Source: Pseudomonas sp. SG20056 (GTDB lineage Bacteria; Pseudomonadota; Gammaproteobacteria; Pseudomonadales; Pseudomonadaceae). From it: a stretch of DNA of 64,000 bases. A program made the position numbers and the translations under genes. Of the stretch, positions 33,807 through 41,550 are shown in pieces. Where the stretch lies: NCBI RefSeq assembly GCF_031764535.1, contig NZ_CP134499.1, positions 372,001 to 436,000 of the forward strand, given 5' to 3'. The notes beneath the pieces are model-generated. The model did not search any database, was not told where the DNA came from, and saw nothing but the letters and a program-made list of their open reading frames with translations. Within the stretch, counting starts at the first letter, position 1, and each line of letters begins with the position of its first letter.

Positions 33807-34973
33807 GTGGTACAACCTGTATTTATCAATCGCATTAGCGCCTTCCTGCCCCATGCGCCGGTCGACAACGAGCAGATGGAAGCACGCTTGGGCCTGGTCG
33901 GCGGCAAGCCTTCGCGCGCGCGCAAGCTGATCCTGCGCAGCAACGGCATTCAGCAGCGCCACTATGTCATCGACCCGCAGACTGGCGAGCCGAGCATGAG
34001 CAATGCCCAGGTCAGTGCGGCAGCGATTCGAGGTCTGCTCGGTGGTGATTTCCAGCTGGATGACCTCGATTGTCTGGTGGCCAGCAGCGCTTCGCCGGAT
34101 CAGGTCATGCCTGGTCATGCGGTGATGGTGCAAGGCGAGCTGGGCAATCCGCCGTGCGAGGTGGTGTCCACCGCCGGTATCTGCCTGTGCGGCATGACCG
34201 CGCTGAAATACGCCTGGATGAGCGTGGCCAGTGGCGAAAGCCGTAACGCCGTAGCCTGCGGCTCGGAAGTCGCCTCGACCCTGATGCAGGCGAGCAATTT
34301 CAACGCCGAGTACGAAAGCCGCCTCGATGAGCTGGAAACCCACCCGGAAATTGCCTTCGAGAAGGACTTTCTACGCTGGATGCTCTCCGACGGCGCGGGT
34401 GCCGTGCTGCTCCAGGGCCAGCCGAACCGCACAGGCCTGAGCCTGCGCATCGACTGGATCGACATCTTCTCCTTTGCCGACCAGATGCCGCCGTGCATGT
34501 ATGCCGGCGCGGAAATGGTCGACGGCCAGCTGCAGGGCTGGAGCCGCTATGACGGCGGCGAGCGCAACCGCCGCTCGCTGATGGCGATCAAGCAGGACGT
34601 CAAACTGCTCAACGACAACATCGTCAAATACACCGTGGAAGAGACGCTGAAGCGCATCATGGCGCGCCGCGAGCTGCAGGTTGATGCGGTGGATTATTTT
34701 CTCCCGCACTATTCCTCGGAGTTCTTCCGCGAGCGCCTGGCCGTGGGCCTGGCCAATTCGGGCTTGCCGATCCCGCAGGAGCGCTGGTTTACCAACCTGA
34801 CCAGTAAAGGCAATACCGGCGCTGCGTCGATCTTTATCATGCTTGATGAGTTGTTCAATTCAGGTAGCCTGCGCAGCGGCCAGCGTTTGCTCTGCTATGT
34901 GCCGGAAAGTGGGCGCTTCTCCAGCGCCTTTATGCATCTGACAGTGGTTGGCCAGGACGGTGACAACACATGA
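33807..34973 (+). CDS. Beta-ketoacyl-ACP synthase III (FabH/DarB-like)
   Basis: 388 residues. The thiolase-fold triad is visible: Cys in STAGICLCGM (C126 or C128), H301 in FLPHYSSEFF and N336 in TSKGNTGAAS. It is longer than housekeeping FabH (about 320 residues) and closer to DarB-type or starter-specific synthases. It would condense acyl-CoA/ACP units to a beta-ketoacyl product. Position after a DarA-like gene supports a dialkylresorcinol- or related alkyl-product pathway. Ribosome-binding site GAGGA upstream. The stop overlaps the next start by four bases (ATGA). Confidence 0.88.
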   Translation: MVQPVFINRISAFLPHAPVDNEQMEARLGLVGGKPSRARKLILRSNGIQQRHYVIDPQTGEPSMSNAQVSAAAIRGLLGGDFQLDDLDCLVASSASPDQVMPGHAVMVQGELGNPPCEVVSTAGICLCGMTALKYAWMSVASGESRNAVACGSEVASTLMQASNFNAEYESRLDELETHPEIAFEKDFLRWMLSDGAGAVLLQGQPNRTGLSLRIDWIDIFSFADQMPPCMYAGAEMVDGQLQGWSRYDGGERNRRSLMAIKQDVKLLNDNIVKYTVEETLKRIMARRELQVDAVDYFLPHYSSEFFRERLAVGLANSGLPIPQERWFTNLTSKGNTGAASIFIMLDELFNSGSLRSGQRLLCYVPESGRFSSAFMHLTVVGQDGDNT

Positions 34974-35377
34974 AGCTTGATGAGGTTCCTCAGGACCACA
35001 GCTCCACTTACGGCGGCCATTGCAAGCTGGTTTATGCCGTGGATGCCAGCGGCCATTACCAGGGCGCGCAGAGCGATGGCTGGGAGCCGGAAGCTTTCGC
35101 CACTCAGCTGGCCGTAGCCGAACTGCAGGAGCAGGAAGCCGAGGCCGAAGCGGGCTGGCAGCGCGGCGAGCTGTCGCCGCTGAAGTGCCTGATGTACCGC
35201 TACCGCCTGGATGAGCCGGCGTTGGCGCAGATTACTGGGCTGTGGCAGTGGCGCATTCGTCGGCATTTCCGTCCGGCGATTTACCGCAAGCTGTCGGCAG
35301 CCATTCTGGCGCGTTATGCGGAGGCATTCGGCCTGCCCGTTGAGCAATTGATTTCTTATCAGAAGGGCATGGCATGA
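34970..35377 (+). CDS. Unrecognised small protein with C-terminal HTH-like half, cluster-embedded
   Basis: 135 residues. The N-terminal half (STYGGHCKLVYAVDASGHYQGAQSDGWEPE) looks like a small beta-hairpin domain. The C-terminal half (LDEPALAQITGLWQWRIRRHFRPAIY, then ILARYAEAFGLPVEQLIS) has the spacing of an XRE-like helix-turn-helix. I do not know the family. It overlaps both neighbours by four bases (ATGA on each side), so its amount is tied to theirs. It could be a cluster-specific regulator or a structural partner of the synthase or of the BtrH-like enzyme. Confidence 0.7.
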   Translation: MKLDEVPQDHSSTYGGHCKLVYAVDASGHYQGAQSDGWEPEAFATQLAVAELQEQEAEAEAGWQRGELSPLKCLMYRYRLDEPALAQITGLWQWRIRRHFRPAIYRKLSAAILARYAEAFGLPVEQLISYQKGMA

Positions 35378-36372
35378 GCAGTTTTCAGCATCAACAGAGC
35401 GCCCACTGCGAAAGCGGGGTGATGGCCAGCCTGTTGACCCATGCCGGTTTGCCAATGAGCGAGCCGATGGCCTTCGGTCTGGCTTCGGGTCTGGCATTTG
35501 CCTACCTGCCGATCGTCAAGCTCAGCGGCATGCCGCTGATTGCCTACCGCATGCCGCCCAAGCACCTGATTAAGACCCTGAGCAAACGCCTCGGTGCGAA
35601 GCTGCATACCCGCACCTTTAGTGATCCCGAGCAGGGGCGCCGGGAGCTGGACGCCGCGCTGGACAGCGGGCGCCTGGCCGGGCTGCAAAGCTCGGTGTTC
35701 TGGCTGCCGTACTTTCCGCCGGAGATGCGCTTTCACTTCAACGCGCACAACCTGCTGGCCTATGGTCGTGAGGGCAATGACTACCTGATCAGCGATCCGG
35801 TGTTCGAAGAGCCGGTGCGCTGCGCCGCCGAAGACCTGCAGAAGGCCCGCTTTGCCAAGGGCGCATTGGCCGCCAAGGGCCTGATGTACTGGCTCGATGA
35901 TGTGCCGCTGGAGCAGGACTGGAGCAAGCTGATTCGCCAGAGCGTGCTGTCCACCACGCGGATTCTCGATGGCATGCCGCTGCCATGGATCGGTATTCGC
36001 GGCATTCAGCATCTGGCGGGGCAGATCGACAAACTCGATCCGGCGCAAAGCAAATACAACCGCCTGTACCTGACCCACATCGTGCGTATGCAGGAAGAGA
36101 TCGGCACTGGTGGTGCGGGGTTCCGCTTTATGTACGCGAGTTTTCTGCAGGAAGCCGGCGAGAAGCTGGGTGATGGCAACCTGCAGGACGCCTCGGCACA
36201 GCTGACTGCCATCGGCGACCACTGGCGCCAGTTCGCCTCGGCCTGCGTGCGCGCCAGCCGCAACAAGGGCGAGACACCAAACTTCGCCCCCATCGCCGAC
36301 AGCCTGCGCAGCATTGCTCTACAAGAGCGCGGCTTGATGAAAGAACTGGCGGCCTGGAGCAAGCGCAAGTAG
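35374..36372 (+). CDS. BtrH N-terminal-domain protein (ACP-to-acceptor acyltransferase-like)
   Basis: 332 residues. The start MSSFQHQQSAHCESGVMASLL has the conserved His-Cys (H11, C12) of the BtrH N-terminal domain, a papain-like fold. It continues with FGLASGLAFAYLP, HFNAHNLLAYGREGNDYLISDP (second His/Asn site) and a helical C-terminal DUF4872-like half. In butirosin synthesis BtrH moves an acyl chain from a carrier protein onto an amine. A carrier protein is encoded in the opposite arm of this cluster, so a comparable acyl transfer is a reasonable inference. The acceptor is unknown. Last gene of the forward arm. Confidence 0.8.
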   Translation: MSSFQHQQSAHCESGVMASLLTHAGLPMSEPMAFGLASGLAFAYLPIVKLSGMPLIAYRMPPKHLIKTLSKRLGAKLHTRTFSDPEQGRRELDAALDSGRLAGLQSSVFWLPYFPPEMRFHFNAHNLLAYGREGNDYLISDPVFEEPVRCAAEDLQKARFAKGALAAKGLMYWLDDVPLEQDWSKLIRQSVLSTTRILDGMPLPWIGIRGIQHLAGQIDKLDPAQSKYNRLYLTHIVRMQEEIGTGGAGFRFMYASFLQEAGEKLGDGNLQDASAQLTAIGDHWRQFASACVRASRNKGETPNFAPIADSLRSIALQERGLMKELAAWSKRK

Positions 36373-36380
36373 TGGCGTAG

Positions 36381-36478
36381 GGTGGATCGCGCTTTATCGT
36401 CCACCACCAAACGCCCGACAACCTAAGCCCTGCTGCGTTTCGTAGGATGGGTGATAACCCATCGGGTGGTGATGGGTT
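36381..36478. repeat. Two short palindromic elements between convergent arms
   Basis: Hairpin one: GGTGGA (36381-36386) pairs with TCCACC (36400-36405). Hairpin two: GATGGGT (36446-36452) pairs with ACCCATC (36457-36463), and GATGGGTT recurs at 36471. Both begin with the GTAGG(G/A)TGG form common in Pseudomonas intergenic repeats. They lie where two operons meet and may work as transcription or mRNA boundaries. Confidence 0.6.
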
Positions 36479-36483
36479 AAGGG

Positions 36484-37041
36484 CTACAGCTTGATTCGCT
36501 GTACCTCGGTGCCTGCGCTCAGTTCGCTAAAACTGTTGGCATAGGCGCCGGTTATCGCACCTTCCAGCAGCAGCGCCTGCACACAGAAATCTCCGCGCTC
36601 ATCGCAAACCAGCAGCAATGCCTGCTCGATCAAGCCCTCCTGCAAATCCAGATTGGCCAGGGCCTGCAGCTGCCCCCAGACCTGCTCGCCTGCACCGATA
36701 AACAGATTCGGCCCGTCGATGTCCAGTTGCTGGGCGATATGAAAGCCGGCGGCGTTGCTCACGCTGTTCACAAACTCGAACGGCTTGGGCTGCTTGTACT
36801 GCACGCACACCGCCTCCAGCAGCGCGCCCATGGTGGCCCGCGCTGGGTGCATCGAGGCCAGGTACAGGCCGCAGTTGCTGCGCACCTGGCTTTTCAGCGG
36901 TGCGGCGGCCAGCAGGCATTGCAGAATCAGACGGTCAATACGCCGCGGCGGGTTATCCAGCCACTGGCTTAGCGCCGTTTTTAATTCTTTGTCGCTGATG
37001 CTGGCGAGGCCGTGGACTTCGCTGGCGGCTATTACCGGCAT
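36484..37041 (-). CDS. Half-length ketosynthase-like protein without nucleophile (chain-length-factor-like)
   Basis: 185 residues matching only the N-terminal half of a FabF-type synthase: PFEFVNSVSNAAGFHIAQQL, then DIDGPNLFIGAGEQVWGQL. Where active synthases have TAC(T/S) this has GAGEQ (E119/Q120), so the Cys is missing, as in chain-length factors where Gln stands there. No His motifs follow. It overlaps the end of the full ketosynthase gene by ten bases. Likely role: partner of that ketosynthase, setting chain length or stabilising it (inference). Alternatively a degenerate copy, though the open frame and tight coupling argue against decay. Confidence 0.72.
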   Translation of the reverse strand: MPVIAASEVHGLASISDKELKTALSQWLDNPPRRIDRLILQCLLAAAPLKSQVRSNCGLYLASMHPARATMGALLEAVCVQYKQPKPFEFVNSVSNAAGFHIAQQLDIDGPNLFIGAGEQVWGQLQALANLDLQEGLIEQALLLVCDERGDFCVQALLLEGAITGAYANSFSELSAGTEVQRIKL

Positions 37042-38156
37042 ACGGTTTCCCCCGCGATGCAGCCTTGCAGAACCAAGCTTGCGTTATTGCCGCCAAAGCC
37101 GAAGAAGTTGGTCAGTAGCAGGCTGTCGGCCGCCAGGGTCTGCGGCTCTGCGCTGAATGGCAGCATGGCTTGGTTGGCGTAGCTCACAGCGGGCAGCGGG
37201 CCGCTCTGCAGGGCCTTGAGCAGTAGCAGGCTCTCACTTAAGCCGCAGGCGCCCAGGGTATGGCCGAGCCAGGGTTTAAGCAGGCTTAGGGCCGGCATCT
37301 GTTCGCCATATAGCAGGCGCATGCCGTTGCTTTCGGCTTCATCGTTGGCGCTGGTGGCGGTGCCGTGCAGTTTCACCAGGTCGATCTGCGCAGCCGCGCA
37401 GCCAGCGCTGCGCAGCGCCTGTTGCATGACCCAGTGAATATGGCTGCCATCTTCGCGGGTGGTGGTCAGGCTGCTGGTGTCGCAGGCGCTAAAGCCGCCG
37501 AGCAGCCTTGCAAGTGGTGCGTTACCCGGCTCGCTGCTGAGCAGCACGGCGGCATAGGCTTCGCCCAGCAGCAGACCGTCGCGTGCGGGGTGGAAGGGCC
37601 GATACTGGCCGCTGGGACTGGTCAGCATCAGCGCGCCGAAACCCTGCATGGCGATGGCGCTGGGCGTTTCGAAGCTCAGCACCAAGGCCCGCGCGTATTG
37701 GCCGGCGTTGATCAGCCGGGCGCCGTAGAGCAGGCCGTTGGCGGCGCTGGTGCAGGCGGTATTCAGGGTAAAGGCAGAGGCAAAACCCCAGCGCTGGCGC
37801 AGTTGGTTGGCGAGCAGATCCAGCGGCGTGGAATCTTCCGGGTGAAAGCCCTGCTGCTGGCGGGTCAGCGCTTCCAGTTCGCTGATATCCAGGCTGGTGC
37901 TGGCGACGATCAACAGGCAGTCGTCGAGTGCCTGGGGATTTGTGCCGAGGGTTTCGCTCAGCAGGCGATCCAGGCGCTCGTTCAGGTTTTCACCGGTTTT
38001 AGCGGCGTATAGATAATTGCGCGATTCATGCACTTCATGCAGCACAAAGGCTTCGCCCTGAGGCGGTTGGCCTGCCTGTAAAGCGCTGGCGGCGCTGGGC
38101 AGGTCATCACCCAGAGCGCAGTGCAGGGCGGCGCGTTGCAGATAGATCGGGGTCAC
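37032..38156 (-). CDS. Beta-ketoacyl-ACP synthase (FabF/KSalpha-like)
   Basis: 374 residues, slightly short for the family. The catalytic triad is complete: C135 in NTACTSAANG, H264 in KLHGTATSANDEAE and H299 in PWLGHTLGACG. The C-terminal LLTNFFGFGGNNASLVL is typical. It would elongate an acyl chain on the carrier protein encoded immediately upstream, with a four-base overlap. Together with the half-length partner downstream it resembles a KS/chain-length-factor pair of a type II polyketide or aryl-polyene system. It differs from housekeeping fabF/fabB in its low similarity and context. Confidence 0.87.
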   Translation of the reverse strand: MTPIYLQRAALHCALGDDLPSAASALQAGQPPQGEAFVLHEVHESRNYLYAAKTGENLNERLDRLLSETLGTNPQALDDCLLIVASTSLDISELEALTRQQQGFHPEDSTPLDLLANQLRQRWGFASAFTLNTACTSAANGLLYGARLINAGQYARALVLSFETPSAIAMQGFGALMLTSPSGQYRPFHPARDGLLLGEAYAAVLLSSEPGNAPLARLLGGFSACDTSSLTTTREDGSHIHWVMQQALRSAGCAAAQIDLVKLHGTATSANDEAESNGMRLLYGEQMPALSLLKPWLGHTLGACGLSESLLLLKALQSGPLPAVSYANQAMLPFSAEPQTLAADSLLLTNFFGFGGNNASLVLQGCIAGETVCR

Positions 38157-38419
38157 TGCTGCTGCCTGATATAGGCGGCGATGCTGGCGATGCTGCCAAG
38201 GATACGCCGGCCGTCTTTCGCGCCCTCGATGCGCACACCGTAGTGCTGTTGCAGCGCCAGGGATACTTGCAGGGCGTCGAGGCTGTCCATGGCGATGCGG
38301 CTCTTGGCGCCGAACAGTGGTTCGTCATCGCTGATGCTCTGCCAGTCGATATCGTCTTCCTTGTCGCACTCGCGAATCAGCAGTTGTTTGAGTTGTTGTT
38401 CTAGTAGTGAGTGGTCCAT
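38153..38419 (-). CDS. Acyl carrier protein
   Basis: 88 residues from ATG 38419 (MDHSLLEQQLKQLLIREC); longer versions start inside the permease frame. Four-helix carrier protein with the phosphopantetheine serine in AMDSLDALQVSLALQQHYG. It carries growing acyl chains for the ketosynthase whose gene follows directly. No phosphopantetheinyl transferase is encoded nearby, so a general one must load it. It overlaps the ABC permease gene by 19 bases and the ketosynthase gene by four. Confidence 0.86.
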   Translation of the reverse strand: MDHSLLEQQLKQLLIRECDKEDDIDWQSISDDEPLFGAKSRIAMDSLDALQVSLALQQHYGVRIEGAKDGRRILGSIASIAAYIRQQQ

Positions 38420-39597
38420 TGCGTGCGCTGTACTCGTCGGGTGAACAGAAGCAGCCCGGCCATCCCGCACACCGCTGCAAACAGCAGCAGGCGCGCGCAG
38501 TAGGGGGCGATGTCGGCCAGTGAGCCGTGGCCCACCAGCAGGGTGAGAAAGGCGTCCAGCGCCCAGCTCATGGGGGAGATTTCCGCCAGTTGGGCCATGG
38601 CGGCGGGCATGACGCTTTTCGGCACCATGATCCCGCCAATCGCGGCCAGCAGGATATTGATGCCGCCGCCGAGCAGCAGTGCCTGTTCACTGCTACGCGC
38701 CAACGCGGCGAGCAACAGGCCCAGACTGCAGGTGGCCAGGGCCACGCTGATGGCCAGCAGCGGGTAGGCTGCGGCACTGCCCGGCAGGCTGAGGGCGGGC
38801 AGGCCAAGCAGCGGCAGCCCGTAGATGCCAATGCCGAGTAGCAGCGCGAACTGCAACAGGTTGATGGCGAAGTACGGCAGCAGCTTGCTCAACACCAGTG
38901 TGCCGAGGTTCAGCCCCAGGCAGCGCAGGCGCAGCAGGGTGCCGCTCTGCTGTTCGCGCTGAAAACCACCGGCCATGGGCAGCACGACGAAGAACATGCC
39001 GAAGATCAGCCAGGCCGGCACGCTCAGCTGGGTGGCATTGGCGCGACCGCTAAGGTCGCCGCTGGCCAGTTGCTCCTGCTCATCGATCTGGCTCTGGGTG
39101 CGCTGCTGCACCAGGTGCAGGCGCTCAGCCCGGCTGAGTTCAGCATCAACTACGCCGCTGTCTTCCAGATAGGCCAGCAGGCGGGTCTGCGCCAAGGCGA
39201 TGCTCACCGCGCTGTGCAGGCGCTGGCGCGAGAGTTTGTCGAACTGTGCCGGGTAGCTCAGGCTCGGCCCCTGGTGCGGGCTGTCCAGCAAGGTAGCCGC
39301 GAAGTCCTCCGGCAGGCGCACCTGGGCCAGCGGCTCGTCGCTATGTGCGAGCAGCGTGCTGTCCGCCAGTTGCGCCTGCAAGGCATCGTGGAAGAACTGG
39401 CTGGCGTCGTCCTGCGGGGCTTGGATAATTAGGCGCAGTGCCGGTGGTTTGTCCTGCATATAGCTGGACATGGCCCCGGCCATCAGCAGTAGAAACAGAG
39501 TCGGCATGATAAACAGCACCGCCAGCGCATGGGGGTCGCGCAGCAGCAACAGCACTTCCTTGCGTGCCAATGCCACGAGCCCTGCCCAGAGCCTCAT
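38401..39597 (-). CDS. ABC-2-type transporter permease
   Basis: 398 residues. One N-terminal membrane helix (ALAVLFIMPTLFLLLMAGAM), a periplasmic domain of about 150 residues, then five or so helices from LSVPAWLIFGMFFVVLPMAGGFQREQQSGTLLRLR (in parts) to the C-terminus. This is the YhhJ/DrrB-type architecture of exporters for lipophilic products. It overlaps the ATPase gene by four bases (ATGA). As part of the reverse arm of the cluster it probably exports the pathway product or an intermediate. Confidence 0.88.
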   Translation of the reverse strand: MRLWAGLVALARKEVLLLLRDPHALAVLFIMPTLFLLLMAGAMSSYMQDKPPALRLIIQAPQDDASQFFHDALQAQLADSTLLAHSDEPLAQVRLPEDFAATLLDSPHQGPSLSYPAQFDKLSRQRLHSAVSIALAQTRLLAYLEDSGVVDAELSRAERLHLVQQRTQSQIDEQEQLASGDLSGRANATQLSVPAWLIFGMFFVVLPMAGGFQREQQSGTLLRLRCLGLNLGTLVLSKLLPYFAINLLQFALLLGIGIYGLPLLGLPALSLPGSAAAYPLLAISVALATCSLGLLLAALARSSEQALLLGGGINILLAAIGGIMVPKSVMPAAMAQLAEISPMSWALDAFLTLLVGHGSLADIAPYCARLLLFAAVCGMAGLLLFTRRVQRTQWTTHY

Positions 39598-40478
39598 AAC
39601 CGGCCCCCGTTAAGGCGCAGATAGAGCTGTTCCAGCGACGGGCGGCCGAAGCGCAGCAGGTTGGGCAGGCCATCCTGGGTGGCGACAAATTCGCTGATGG
39701 CCAGCAGCTGCTGGCTATTCAGTGCTGCGATACGCAGACCCTTGGGCAATACTTCGGCCGTTAGTTGCAGGCTCGCGAGCAGCTGGTTAAGGCCGGCAGG
39801 TGGCGCATCCGGCCATTCCAGCAGCAGGCCGTGGTCGTCGCCGAGCAGTTGGCGTTTGTCCAGGTCCAGGCGTACCTGGCCTTCATGCAGCAGCAGAATG
39901 CGCTGGGCCACCCGTTCGACCTCTTCGAGGTAGTGACTGGTGTAGATCACCGCCTTGCCGTCGGCAGTCAGCTGCTCCACGGCGGCCAGCAAGTGCTGAC
40001 GACTCGCCGCATCGACGCCCACGGTGGCTTCATCGAACAGATAGAGGTCAGCCGGTTGCAGCAGGCCGATGGCAAAATTCAAACGCCGTTGCTCTCCGCC
40101 GGACAGTTGTTCGCTGCGCCGCGTCAGCTTGTCTTGCAGGGCGCAGATGTCGATGCATTGCTGCAGACGCTGGCGGCGCTCATTGCCGCGCAGGTGATAC
40201 AGGTCGGCAAACAGTTCGAGGTTCTCGCCCACCTTGAGCCCGGCATAGAAGGCCAGTTGCTGCGGTACCAGACCGAGCCTGGGTTGACCCTCCCAGCGCA
40301 GCTTGCCCTGCTGCAGCGTCAGCACGCCGCTAAGCAGTGAGAGCAGGGTGGTCTTGCCGGCGCCGTTGCTGCCCAGCAAACCGAGGCATTCGCCCGCCTG
40401 CAGCTGCAGGTCGATACCCTGTAGCGCCGCGCGGTTGGCGCCTGGATAGTTGTGAACGACATTGCGCAGTTCAAGCAT
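39594..40478 (-). CDS. ABC transporter ATP-binding protein
   Basis: 294 residues. Walker A GSNGAGKT at 36-43, ABC signature SGGEQRR at about 126-132, Walker B LYLFDE at 145-150, and an H-loop in YTSHYLEEVERVA. The subfamily is the drug/lipid exporter type (DrrA/CcmA-like). It pairs with the permease encoded immediately downstream. The start overlaps the end of the dehydratase-like gene by eight bases. Inferred to power export of the cluster product. Confidence 0.92.
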   Translation of the reverse strand: MLELRNVVHNYPGANRAALQGIDLQLQAGECLGLLGSNGAGKTTLLSLLSGVLTLQQGKLRWEGQPRLGLVPQQLAFYAGLKVGENLELFADLYHLRGNERRQRLQQCIDICALQDKLTRRSEQLSGGEQRRLNFAIGLLQPADLYLFDEATVGVDAASRQHLLAAVEQLTADGKAVIYTSHYLEEVERVAQRILLLHEGQVRLDLDKRQLLGDDHGLLLEWPDAPPAGLNQLLASLQLTAEVLPKGLRIAALNSQQLLAISEFVATQDGLPNLLRFGRPSLEQLYLRLNGGRL

Positions 40479-40878
40479 GAATCAGCACCAACAGCAGTTT
40501 GCCGTCGAGCAGCAGGTGTTCGTCGCTGTGGATACTGAAGGCATACAGCGCCCCGGCCGGGCTTAGCGCCTCCTGCTGGGCATTGACCTGCAGCGCGCCA
40601 CTGCGCTGCCTTGGTTCATGGTGCAGCTGCAATTGCGAGAGCTTGCCAACCAGGGCCATTTCAATGGCACTGGCATCGCCGTATAAGGCACCATGCGCGG
40701 CGCACAACTGTGCGGCGGCTTCAAACAGTAGGCAAGGCGAGGCGTCGGGGCCAAAGCTCTCCAGGTAACGCCAGGCGCTCAGACCCTGGATGCTCAGTGG
40801 GTCATGCGCCAACAGGCCATCCAGCCAGAGGGCTGGGCCCTGGTGGGGCAGCAGGCTGTGCAGTTGAGTGCGATCCAT
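40471..40878 (-). CDS. Hotdog-fold 3-hydroxyacyl-ACP dehydratase-like protein
   Basis: 135 residues. The start LHSLLPHQGPALWLDGLL matches the FabZ/FabA-type motif (PHRGPMLLLD), including the catalytic His region. The body is consistent with a single hotdog domain (CLLFEAAAQLCAAHGAL for the long helix). It resembles dehydratases of aryl-polyene clusters more than housekeeping FabZ. It would remove water from 3-hydroxyacyl-ACP, giving a double bond. First gene of the reverse arm, and divergent from the methyltransferase-like gene by 102 bases. No ketoreductase is seen in the cluster. Confidence 0.78.
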   Translation of the reverse strand: MDRTQLHSLLPHQGPALWLDGLLAHDPLSIQGLSAWRYLESFGPDASPCLLFEAAAQLCAAHGALYGDASAIEMALVGKLSQLQLHHEPRQRSGALQVNAQQEALSPAGALYAFSIHSDEHLLLDGKLLLVLIHA

Positions 40879-40980
40879 TGCGGGCGGCCGAGGTAAACAG
40901 GCCGGCAGTGTAACAGAGGGGCTGCAGGTCGCGCAGCGCCTGGCTTTGACGGACTAGCGGGCGAGGTTGGAGAAGATTTT

Positions 40981-41535
40981 ATGGCGTGGTTGCAGGGGGG
41001 GGCTTTCGGGCTGGGGACGCTGGTGCTGTTGGCGCTGTCCTGGCGTGCATTGCAGCGGCCAAAGTCCCATGGCTTCTATCGTTTTTTTGCCTGGGAGGCG
41101 ATTCTCGGCTTGCTGGTGCTCAATGGCCCGGTCTGGTTTGTCGACCGCTTTGCTGCCCATCAGCTGGCGTCCTGGGCGTTGCTGTTTGCCTCTCTGCTGG
41201 TGCTGTTTCCCGGTCTCTACCAATTGCGCCGCATGGGCCGCCCGAATCAGCAGCGTCAGGATGCCGAATTGTTCGCCTTCGAACGCACTTCGCAGCTGGT
41301 GACCAGCGGCATCTTTCGCCTGATCCGTCACCCGCTGTATGCCTCGCTACTTTTATTAGCCTGGGGTGTGGCCTGCAAGCAGCCCAATGGCCTAAGCCTG
41401 GTTCTGGCGCTGCTGGCCAGCCTGGCACTCTGGCTGACCGCCAAGCGCGACGAAGCCGAGTGTAGGCAGCAGTTTGGCGAGGCGTATTGCGACTATATGC
41501 AGCGCAGCAAGATGTTTATCCCCTGGCTGTTTTAA
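40981..41535 (+). CDS. Isoprenylcysteine-methyltransferase-family membrane protein
   Basis: 184 residues with about five membrane helices. The C-terminal motif of the ICMT/PEMT family is present: GIFRLIRHPLYASLLLLAWG and, later, RDEAECRQQFGEAYCDYMQRSKMFIP (RHP and the E..FG..Y..Y pattern that bind S-adenosylmethionine). The substrate is unknown in bacteria; lipid or small-molecule methylation is likely. It is divergent from the dehydratase gene of the biosynthetic cluster. It could modify the product of that cluster or be unrelated. Confidence 0.82.
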   Translation: MAWLQGGAFGLGTLVLLALSWRALQRPKSHGFYRFFAWEAILGLLVLNGPVWFVDRFAAHQLASWALLFASLLVLFPGLYQLRRMGRPNQQRQDAELFAFERTSQLVTSGIFRLIRHPLYASLLLLAWGVACKQPNGLSLVLALLASLALWLTAKRDEAECRQQFGEAYCDYMQRSKMFIPWLF

Positions 41536-41550
41536 TCAGTAGCTTGGCTG

